Part shown: one piece after another, positions 1 to 6,528 of the stretch
Layout: every line of letters starts with the position of its first letter
Numbering within the stretch: position 1 is the stretch's first letter
NCBI GenBank assembly: GCA_900320765.1
Contig: ONTN01000081.1
Span: 1 to 6,528 of the forward strand
DNA length: 6,528 nucleotides
From: an uncultured Eubacteriales bacterium
GTDB taxonomy: Bacteria; Bacillota; Clostridia; Oscillospirales; Oscillospiraceae
Direction: 5' to 3'
Notes under the pieces: model-generated
What the model saw: only the letters and a program-made list of their open reading frames with translations
The model's database searches: none
What the model was told of the DNA's origin: nothing
Position numbers and translations under genes: made by a program

Positions 1-3000
1 TGAAGGTCGTACGGGTTATTTTTCGCCGACTTATTTCCGGTGAAGAGCTGCCAGAGTGCCTCCTTCTGCTTGTTTGACAGCTTCATGCCCGGAGCGTACC
101 CGCTCCCGGACCGGATAAGAGCGCCCCCGCTGATTCCGTCGATAGCCGCCTGCACCTCGGCGCCCGAATAGCTCCCGTTTCTGTTCTCGTCGAATTCAGG
201 CAGCCACTCCTTCAGCGTTACATACACGTTGGGGCTCATTCCGTACTCATGGGCGAGCTTCATCTTTGTGATGTGCTTCGACTCGGTCGACGGCGTCGCC
301 GCTTCTATTGCCTTGATCTGCGCGGCATACCCGCTCGTGTTATCCAAGGCTACGCGCCATTTCTGATACGTTTTGACCGTCTTTGCTCCATTTAGTGGCT
401 CGAGCTTCTTAAGTCCGTAGACGATTCGGAACGCGTCATAAGGGTCTACTCCCGATTTTGCGTACTTGAGGTATGTATCAAGGTCGATTTCGTCCCTCTT
501 AAGCTTCAAGGCATCTCCAGTCTCAAGGCCGAGGCCAACTATCTCGCGGAGCTTCGCATAAGAACTCGGGTTTCCTTTTTCCGTTTCGAGCCCGATTCCC
601 ATTACCGTGCCGGCGAGCGCGAGCTTAACATTGTCGCTGTACTCTGAATCTATCAGAACGTCATACTTGTCTTTCGCATGTTCAAGCTCCGAAGTCTGCC
701 CCTTGAACGCCGCCCAGTCTTCTTCTGAGCCGCCTTCGGCTATAACGTGCTCTGGTTTCTTCGTCTCGTCGGACTCGTAATCTTCGAATACCGCCTCTTT
801 TGCCTTCTCCGCGGCGTAGTCATAGAGCGCCTTAAACATTTTTTCCCTCGCGTCCGCGTCTGCGTCCTGGAAGGCGTCGAGCTCGACAAGATTATCAATG
901 CTCTCCTGAACTATGCTCTTCCACGTATTTTTATAAACCTGCTTCTGGAAGGCATTAAGCTCTCTCTTCTCCCCGTCGACGCTATAACCGTCCGAGATAT
1001 CCGGCGGCACTGCCGCCTTATGCCCGCTCTCATAAAGTGACGCCACGGCCTTTATAGTCTCCTCGGAGACTCCGCCGACGCGGTCCTGAAGGACGTGCCC
1101 GGTTCTCATTCTGAGCGCCTCGCCCTCCAGCCCTTTCAGCCCGCTCTTGTCCGCTCGGTCGAGAAGATCTTCATACGCTGTCGCGATCTTCGGAGAGACG
1201 AGCCTAAGCGTTCCGAGCAGATACCCCTTGATGTTATCTGTGGGCAGTCCCGCTATATAGGTTCCGAGGATCCGCGCCGCCTTGTCGACGGCCGAAAGGA
1301 GCTTATCGCTGTTCTCGTCAGCGTACTGCCCCCAGTCTCCGCCGGTGGAGATGATGTTAAGGCTCTCTCCGACGAAAGTCTTAAGCCCGTCTCCGACCTT
1401 ACTCAACTCTTCTATGATATCGTTTATCTGTCCCATACCTGGCGTCTCGATATCATAAAGCTTGTCTCCGCAGAAGAAGTTACCGAGAATGTCCGCAGCC
1501 GTATCTCCGAATATTGATACTCCGAGGGTATCGGCGCCGAACTGCTTTAAGAACTGCCCGAGGACACTTTCGACAGTAAGTTCGCCGTCCTTATCCTTGT
1601 ATCTCTTCGCACCGCTCTTCCAAAGCGCATTCAGTAACGTGATAACGCCGATCATAAGGTTTCCGGTAACGATGCCGAGCACCGCCCTGCCCGTTTTTGC
1701 TTTCGCCGCTCGAATAACGCTCTCATCTGCTCCGATAGATTTATAATACCTCGCCTCTCCTATCGACTGCGCGAGCATATTATACTCCTGCTGCGGGACG
1801 GTCTTAAACAGCGTGAACGCTCTCTGGATGGCCCCGCCGCCGCGCATAGCCTCGCTTCGGTGCATTACGTCGTACATCGGCTGCGTTCGGCTGACTGCTT
1901 CCTCAAATACGCGGGCCACCTCTTTGTAGTATTCGGAATCGCCCTTCTTTATCTGCTCTTCCGTCCCCTTGTTAAGGCGTTCGTTCTCAGGCCTCAGCGC
2001 GTTCTCTCGGTTGACTTTATTCTCGGACCAGTTCCAAAGCGTTCTTACCGTCGCTCCGTCCATCCACGTTATAGCGCCGCCGCCGAGGGCGAAGTTGAGA
2101 ATGCCCTTCTGCTGAAGCTTCGTCGGATTCTCGACGAGCTGCGCCGTCTCGGGCGAGGAATAGCCGAGAAGTCGGTAAGCGAGCTCGCTCGTGTATGTGT
2201 TTACAAGGCTGTCGTCCACTTTTCTGAAAACGTCCTGCATATTGTTCCAGCCGAGATACGTTGCCGCAAGCGGAAAAGACGCGAACTGCTTCAGCACTAT
2301 TGAGGGGTTCAAGCCGAATACTCCGGATATGTACTTGCTCAGCACCTTGTTAACGGCAGCGTCGATCGCCTCGTGTTTGATCTCGCGTCCGTTCTGCAGC
2401 TCAACGAGAAGATCGTCTATCCACTTTACCGAGTCGCCGCCCCAGGAGTTCGTGATATTCTGCCTCATTGTATCCTGCCCATTCCTCCAGTTAAGGAGCG
2501 AATTCCAGTTACGGACCGGGATCGCAAGGCCGACAAATTTCTTTGTCTTTTCGACACTCTTATCGAACGCCTCGATCGCGCTGATGTTAAGGCTCGGATT
2601 GCCTGAAAACCCGTTTCTTTCCTTGAGGTTTCCTACGCCTTCGGCTGTGAGATCGAATTTTCCCGCTTCCGAATGTACGTAGTTCTTGTTCGTGAAAATC
2701 GGCGCGTAATTCTTGTTCATAGCCTTGTCGTAGCCGTAGAGGATATTACTCTTCTCGTTGATGGCGTCGCGGGCGAAGGTGTTATAGTAGCTCTCAAGGA
2801 GGTTCGCAAGCTCCTGCTCCTCTGCGGTCAAGTTGGAGACGATCTTTTTCACCGTCTCCGGCGCGAGCCTGACGGTCGTCCCCTGGTTGAACGCTTCCGC
2901 CCGCTCGCCCTTTGCGTATAGCTCCTTATTTGCAAACGTGCGGCCTCCCTCCATATGTCGGAGGTTATCGAAGTTTTTACTTTCAAGGTACATATGGACC

Positions 3001-6000
3001 TTCTGCAGCGGCGTCATAGAGACCTTGATCGTCTTGCCGAATATAGGCTTATCGCCTTTACCGTACTCAAGGAGCTCCGGAACCTCAAGCTCATACCAAA
3101 TTGCTTCTTTGCCCTGTCCATCGGCCTTTGTGAGCCATTCTTGATGAGTCTCGTTGAATTCGGCGAGATATGCCTTGCTCCTCGCCTCAAAGCGCCGCAT
3201 CTCCCGCTCGCCCTCTTCAAGCTGCCGCGCCATACTCTTGTACCACGTGCTGTCGGGATTCCAGCCCGCCATGCGTTCAAGCCGGTTCATCGGAGTAAGC
3301 TGCCATTCACTGAAGAACTTTTCGGCAAGCCCGGAATTACCGGCTTTCCTGTTCTTCGAGGCGGCCTTAAGCTCAGCCGTGCTCTCCTCGTAGACCTGCT
3401 GAATAAGCTCGTGCTCGGTTGTACCGAGCATATTCTTCCTCGAATAGTACTCCTGCCGGAATCCTATAGCCGCCTTGTACAGATCTGTAAGCGCGTCGAC
3501 GTCGAGATCTCCGATCTTCGCGTCGTCGAGCCTGTGAACGATGCGTTCAAGCTCTTCGCTCGGCATAAAGTTCGGGTCAGCCTTTGCGTCAATGTACATC
3601 TGCTTGAGATCTTTCCATGTTGCGCCGTGCTTTTTAGACCAGTTCATTTCGTTTGCCTGACCTATGGCGTAAAGGTCAAAGTCTGCGAGAATATCCGCAG
3701 CGGCGACCTTCTGCTCGGCGCTCATCTTGTTCTGATTGCGTTTTATCCACTGGAGCTGCTTGAGCGTTCTCTCCTGCATTTCCCGCAGCGCCTGACGCTC
3801 GCGCCTCTGCTCGTCGCGCAAGCGAGCTTCAAGCCTTCTCTTTTCTTCCCGGTCGCTATACTTTTGCCGTAAGTCGTTTTGGACGTTTTTGACCTTCTCG
3901 GCGCTCTCCTGTTTGAGATCGTTCACCTTCTGACGGTAGTCCTCTCTCATTCTTTTCAGGCTTTCGGCTCCCGTTGTGCTCTTGAGCTTAATCTCGAGTC
4001 CAGCCTTTTCTGCAAATGCCTTGAGATTATAATCAAGCTGATTTTCGAACTCTCTAAATATCTCCGCTTCCGGAATGTGCTGCTCGTTCACGAGCATATC
4101 CGTGTACTCGGCGAGGCTCATTCTCTGATCCTTGCCCTCTTCGGCAAAGCCCACGATAGTCTCGATCATAGTACGCATGTCAATCTCGTCGGGGTCGAAC
4201 TGCCCGGGCATGTACTCTGAGAATTCGCGCCAGATTGAATCAGCGCCTCGGTCTTTTATGCTGCTTGTGAGATATATCCCGGCCGCGAACGCTCTTTTTC
4301 TGATGTCGTTCCAGTCGTCGCCGAAGTCACCCCTTGTCTGCTCGTTAACGTATATACGGAGCTGCCTGAGATCTTTCGCCATGTCGGAATAGAACTCGTC
4401 GGCCTTGACTCTCATCACTCCCGATTCATAGAGCCTGTCAAACAGTGCTGTCCTGTCAGCCTCTGTGAGGGCCCCGTTTCTGACGATTTTATCGGCGAAG
4501 CTGTCGATATAGTTCCCGATTTCCTGTCTCATTCCTTCCGGCGTCGAGAACGTCCTCATAAGGCTCTGTCTGAGCTCAGCTTTCGATATCGTGGGTTTAA
4601 CTTTTGTCTCGGTCCTTACCTTCCGTTCCTTATCGCCGTATGCCTCAGCAAGCTTTTTCTCAAGCTTCCGGATCTCGGTAGCGTTCTTTGTGACTGCTTC
4701 GACGCCGCCCTCACGGAGAAGCTTGGTGTTGTATTCCTCGCTTTCCTTTTCGTGTATCTCCTGCCTGATCGCGTCCCGCTCCTCGTTAAGCTCGTTCGTC
4801 TCCCAGTACTCTTCGTTCGATATCGCAGAACGGCCGCCATGTTTTTGGGTATTGACAGAGTTAACAGTCTGTGATATTATCCCGTTGTTAGAAGCAGCCA
4901 TTCTACCATAAATCGAACGGCGACTTTCCGATTTATATCGGATTGCGTCCTCGTGGGTAGTAACTGCTTCTACTTTTTTTCCAAAGTTGTTTTCTAATCC
5001 TGCTGCTATTGAATATACTTGCGCTCTAACATCCTCGTCAATGGATCTAACACTAAAAACTACAGGAATTAATTCATCTTTGTATTTTACTGCCGACACA
5101 AAGTAATCCCAGTTGTTTACGGTCGCTTTATTATACTCCCCTTCTAAATGTTCATCATGATGCGAACTATAAGAATATCTTGACTTTTTTATTAGTTCTG
5201 CGAATTTCTTTGTTAAAGCAGCTTTTTCTTTTGTAGCATACAATGCATAGTGTTCCGCAGCCCTGCTTGTAATCCTTGCTACAATTTTGCTGTTCCCGAT
5301 AGAGAAGTACACATCATCGCCGAACATGCTTTTTATTAGATTCTTTATGCCTTTTCTTACTTTCTTATAGCCGCCAGACGGGATAATATCTTCAATTTGT
5401 TCTACATCATTCTCGGTAAGGCCAACAAAGCCATCCCCGGCAGCTATTCGATTCATAGTATCAAATATTGCCTTTTCGGTGTGTTCCGAATCCTTATAGT
5501 CAAGAAAAGTTCTCGGTAGATCGTTGCTGTTCAGCGCCAGCTTTCCCGGTCCGTTTGTTCTCTCCGTCGCCGCGGCGGTCTCGTCGGTCATTGCGTTCAC
5601 GCCTTCGCGCGCCTCGCTGCCCGTAACCTCTCCGGCATAGGCTGCCTCTGCTGCCGCATTGAACGCGCTCGCTCTGACTCCGAAGCGGTCTATCCGCGCC
5701 TTGGCGTCGCCGAGGATCTCGTCGAACACGTACAGCTCCGCTTCCTTTTCGCTCATAGCGTCAAAGTCCGCAATAGCCGAATACCGCCGCTTGTAAGTCT
5801 CGTAAACGGGTCTCCAGGCGGCTTCTTTGTTTTTCTTTACTGCCGCCATAAAGTCGTCGACAAGCCACTCGTTCTGATTTGAAAGCCAGTGGTTGATCTC
5901 GTGCTCCGTGTTCTCTGAGACGCTCGTGCTGAGGGTATCGGCTCTGACGTAGAGCGTTCCCGTCGAAAAGTCGATATAGGCGTCCGCCGCGGCGCTGTTG

Positions 6001-6528
6001 CCTTTGCCGTCCGTTATATACATCTCGCCTATAAACGGCACAAAGTTCTTGACGCCGTGCGAGGCTGCGTATTCCTCGGCCGCCGTGACTTCGGCGTCCC
6101 AGTCTGCGCGGGGTAAAAGTCTCATGCTTTGAACGTCAGATCCGTTTTCTATCCCCAGCGTTCCAGGCGAAACGTACGGCTGAGCTGCCGCCGCGTCGCG
6201 CCTTGTTACGGCTGCCTGTCGCTGTTCTGCTGTCCTGCCTTTGAGCCGTACCTCCTGAGAAACTCCGGGAGCTTCGATCCGCTTACGCTGAGCTGCTCTC
6301 CGTCCGGCGTACTCATCAGATAGTGACAGGTCTCCCTCGGTCTGTTCGACGCCTGCCCGCTCGCTCTCGTTCTGGTTCTGTGCTTGCTCATTTTTATTTC
6401 CTCCCTTATCGATAATCTCCCTGAAGGGCTCTGCTGCCCTCAGCGTTTTCTTGTCCTGCTTGAGCGCCTGATATTCCCGGTTTATCTCCTGCAGCCTCGT
6501 GATAGTCTCGGGGGTTATTGCCCCGGCG
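1..6528 (-). CDS. Giant polyvalent phage protein: zincin protease, nuclease-like module, LPD38-like body (partial at both ends)
   Basis: One frame stays open for 2,175 codons (6527 down to 3) with no start or stop in the window. Domain order: helical segment (residues 1-45), polar linker (45-130), zincin peptidase (about 134-280; HEINH at 209-213, Glu270), linker, AT-rich nuclease-like module (about 335-530), helical region, charged coiled coil (about 850-936), LPD38-like body (about 1030-1850) and a tail with an EF-hand-like loop (2113-2124). The combination matches polyvalent proteins of phages and conjugative elements, which are known or thought to enter the cell with incoming DNA and act on host or rival targets. 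That role is inferred here. The true C-terminus is probably only a few residues beyond base 1, because ALWQL followed by NNPYD resembles the end of related proteins as I recall them. Only one cysteine is present (residue 1686). An overlapping small ORF sits at 6391-6206. I am sure of the reading frame, fairly sure of the family and unsure of the activity. An internal virion or tape-measure-like protein is the main alternative label. Confidence 0.9.
156..191 (-). other. EF-hand-like calcium-binding loop near the C-terminus
   Basis: Residues 2113-2124 are DENRNGSYSGAE, a 12-residue loop with Asp at 1, Asn at 3 and 5, Gly at 6, a bulky hydrophobic at 8, Ser at 9 and Glu at 12, as in canonical EF-hand loops. 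A helix precedes it (VTLKEWLPEF) and one follows (VQAAIDGI). It is a single loop, not a pair. A calcium-dependent fold is plausible but unproven. Confidence 0.6.
1000..3430 (-). other. LPD38-like helical body of the giant protein
   Basis: Residues about 1033-1842 carry motifs I associate with large polyvalent protein-associated domain 38. They are, in order: LTPMNRLERMAGW (from 3299), TPLQKVHMYL ending in HMEGG (2957-2943), VRLAPETVKKIVSNLT, NILYGYDKAMNKNYAPI (NYAPI at 2711-2697), ITNSWGGDSVKWIDDLL, FGLNPSIVLKQFASFP (2318-2271), FTLFKTVPQQEYNML, and a hydrophobic helix at 1682-1620. The region is predominantly helical. LPD38 is widespread in phage polyvalent proteins but its biochemical role is not established. 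It forms the most conserved part of such proteins and may serve packaging in the virion or passage into the cell. The assignment is from remembered motif spacing, not a profile search. Confidence 0.6.
1620..1682 (-). other. Hydrophobic helix, possible membrane segment
   Basis: Residues 1616-1636 read VLGIVTGNLMIGVITLLNALW, with one polar Asn near the middle and no charges. The segment is flanked by basic residues on both sides (AKAKTGRA before, KSGAKRYKDK after). This is the best transmembrane candidate in the protein. A buried helix in a soluble fold is equally possible. There is no signal peptide evidence, since the N-terminus is outside the window. Confidence 0.45.
3700..3965 (-). other. 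Highly charged coiled-coil segment
   Basis: Residues about 854-942 are an almost uninterrupted run of Arg, Lys, Glu, Asp and Gln with spaced Leu, Met and Val (SLKRMREDYRQK, RRLEARLRDEQRRERQ, EMQERTLKQLQW), typical of a long helix or coiled coil. It separates the N-terminal enzymatic half from the C-terminal LPD38-like body. It is followed by MSAEQKVAAADILADFDLYA, a smaller amphipathic helix. A spacer or oligomerisation role is likely. Confidence 0.7.
4843..4892 (-). other. Interdomain linker with IISQ...VNTQ signature
   Basis: After the nuclease-like module, residues about 545-561 read NNGIISQTVNSVNTQ, followed by a polar stretch (KHGGRSAISNEE). A short 'II(P/S)Q...VNT' element after toxin-like modules is something I recall from other Firmicute phage polyvalent proteins; I could not verify this. 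It marks the composition change back to GC-rich DNA and may be the homology used when warheads are exchanged. Confidence 0.4.
4860..5525 (-). other. AT-rich in-frame segment with foreign-looking composition
   Basis: Lines 4921-5520 contain about 228 G or C in 600 bases (38%) by hand count. Sampled flanking lines run from 53% (4261-4320) to 65-67% (5581-5700). Codons ending in A or T, and codons such as TTA and CTA that are very rare elsewhere in this ORF, appear repeatedly here. The right edge lies near 5515-5530 (after ALNSNDLPRT) and the left edge is softer, about 4850-4920. The frame is unbroken at both joins. No terminal repeats or transposase are present, which favours recombination of a domain cassette over a mobile element. 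Confidence 0.8.
4935..5340 (-). other. Nuclease-like module (LPD3/PBECR type, barnase-EndoU-colicin E5/D-RelE fold) within the giant protein
   Basis: Residues about 396-531 form a compact alpha/beta unit: FGDDVYFSIGNSKIVARI, then a helix with an early His (RAAEHYALYATK), a His-rich loop (SSHHDEHLEG), and strands WDYFVSAVKYKDELIPVV and FSVRSID. The order (strand, His-containing helix, 'W-YF' strand, hydrophobic strand ending in Arg, then a tail) resembles the LPD3/PBECR nuclease-like domains of polyvalent proteins as I remember them. Candidate catalytic residues are the histidines and the Arg of FSVR, but I cannot assign them firmly. The encoding DNA is much more AT-rich than its flanks. The domain lies directly after the zincin unit and before a VNT-containing linker, the usual place for an exchangeable RNase-type warhead. 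If active, it would probably cleave host RNA. An alternative is a nuclease-fold domain without activity. Confidence 0.5.
5690..6125 (-). other. Zincin-like metallopeptidase domain within the giant protein
   Basis: Residues about 134-280 carry the zinc-protease signature. HEINH (5903-5889, residues 209-213) is a full HExxH motif, preceded by Asn-Thr-Glu and followed by Trp-Leu, as on a zincin active-site helix. Sixty-one residues after the first His, the segment DEILGDAKAR holds a Glu (5720-5718, residue 270) in the position and style of the third zinc ligand of EExxxD-type zincins. Upstream, short strand-like segments (FVPFIGEMYI, AYIDFSTGTLYV) fit the edge strands before the active helix. 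All expected catalytic residues are present, so an active peptidase is likely. Zincin domains are a known component of polyvalent proteins. Substrates may be host proteins or the giant protein itself; neither is shown by the sequence. A Met at 6125 opens the domain but has no Shine-Dalgarno sequence, so I do not take it as a separate start. Confidence 0.75.
6206..6391 (-). CDS. Small basic protein of unknown function, overprinted on the giant ORF
   Basis: This 61-codon ORF begins with ATG at 6391-6389 and ends with TAA at 6208-6206. It is wholly inside the giant ORF but in a different frame of the same strand. The start is chosen because GGGAGG lies 8 bases upstream in a locally A-rich stretch, the only well-spaced Shine-Dalgarno and ATG pair I found in the window. 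The product is basic at its N-terminus (MSKHRTRTR), then has a more ordinary section with CHYLMSTPDGEQL and a short helix-like LPEFLRRYG. I recognise no family. About 47 of 61 codons end in G or C, compared with roughly half for the giant frame over the same bases, so this frame looks the better adapted of the two here. It could be an accessory or regulatory protein, or a partner of the toxin-like module; no function can be assigned. The alternative is a chance ORF in the linker-coding region. Confidence 0.55.
   Translation of the reverse strand: MSKHRTRTRASGQASNRPRETCHYLMSTPDGEQLSVSGSKLPEFLRRYGSKAGQQNSDRQP
6400..6405 (-). promoter_or_regulatory. Ribosome binding site for the 61-codon ORF
   Basis: On the minus strand this reads GGGAGG, followed by AAATAAAA and then ATG, giving an 8-base spacer. 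Both the complementarity to 16S rRNA and the A-rich, unstructured spacer are typical of strong Firmicute start sites. The same bases encode Lys-Gly-Gly-Asn-Lys-Asn in the giant frame. A TAA in the third minus-strand frame (6410-6408) lies just upstream, but that frame shows poor codon use. Confidence 0.6.

Noticed and set aside
1563..1600. DKDGELTVES as a second calcium loop
   Set aside because: The spacing does not fit the 12-residue EF-hand loop: Gly is at position 4 and there is no suitable ligand at position 12.
2466..2478. GGAGGAATG on the minus strand as an internal start
   Set aside because: The Shine-Dalgarno-like bases are only about one base from the ATG, too close to work, and they lie within conserved-looking protein sequence (NWRNGQDTM).
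3014..3280. 88-codon minus-strand ORF
   Set aside because: No ribosome binding site and an Arg/Ala/Ser-rich product; the giant frame here carries recognisable LPD38-like motifs.
2955..3872. 305-codon plus-strand ORF, and the series of plus-strand ORFs in the same register (747-1040, 1095-1517, 1860-2303, 2373-2606, 2673-2921, 3879-4220, 6129-6323)
   Set aside because: They lie exactly antisense and codon-aligned to the giant ORF. They stay open because that gene avoids TTA, CTA and TCA codons. Their products are Leu/Val/Arg-rich with no domain sense.
4616..4840. 74-codon minus-strand ORF with an Arg/Ser/Thr-rich product
   Set aside because: No Shine-Dalgarno sequence precedes the ATG, and the composition is that of a shifted reading of the charged helical region in the giant frame.
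1462..4911. Other plus-strand ORFs in a second register (1462-1746, 2191-2682, 2833-3144, 3154-3393, 4132-4392, 4591-4911)
   Set aside because: Their Ser/Phe/Leu-rich products are typical of reverse-complement readings of Glu/Lys/Arg-rich coding sequence, and the giant minus-strand frame is continuous through all of them.
4860..5525. Insertion sequence or separate gene as the explanation of the AT-rich segment
   Set aside because: The giant frame is unbroken across both edges, there is no transposase or terminal inverted repeat, and no internal start with a ribosome binding site was found.
6408..6528. Third minus-strand frame open from the window edge to TAA at 6410-6408, just before the small gene's ribosome binding site
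   Set aside because: It looks like an upstream gene ending, but its codons have low G/C-ending use and a Gly/Ala/Gln-rich product, while the giant frame over the same bases has strong codon use and a helical sequence.

Overview
The window is almost entirely one protein-coding region. On the minus strand, the frame whose codons occupy plus-strand triplets beginning at positions 3, 6, 9 and so on is open from base 6527 to base 3. I read it line by line and found no stop in 2,175 codons. It runs off both ends, so neither start nor stop is visible. Residue numbers below count from the codon at 6525-6527.

The product looks like a giant 'polyvalent' protein of a tailed phage or prophage. These are multidomain proteins thought to enter the host with the injected DNA. 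From N to C terminus I see: a short helical segment (6527-6400); a polar linker (about 6400-6130); a zincin metallopeptidase with HEINH and a distal Glu (about 6125-5690); a second linker (about 5690-5530); an AT-rich module that looks like a barnase/EndoU/colicin/RelE-type nuclease (about 5525-4930); a linker with an IISQ...VNTQ signature (about 4890-4845); a helical region with a strongly charged coiled coil (about 4840-3700); a long region resembling large polyvalent protein-associated domain 38 (about 3430-1000); and a C-terminal tail with an EF-hand-like calcium loop (156-191) and an ALWQL...NNPY ending (1-90).

The likely host is a moderately GC-rich gut-type Firmicute (Clostridia). The support is codon use (mostly G/C third positions, few TTA/CTA/TCA codons), the domain family and the strong GGGAGG ribosome binding site. 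The host assignment is inference. No tRNA, rRNA, CRISPR array, insertion sequence, promoter or terminator was seen.

Three things stand out. First, a 61-codon ORF (6391-6206) with a well-spaced ribosome binding site lies inside the giant ORF in another frame, and its codon use is better than that of the giant frame across the overlap. Second, the nuclease-like module is about 38% GC by hand count, against about 53-67% in flanking lines I counted, yet it stays in frame, as expected for a swapped effector cassette. Third, I find only one cysteine in 2,175 residues. Together these suggest a phage-delivered effector protein: a conserved C-terminal body with an N-terminal protease and an exchangeable nuclease warhead.
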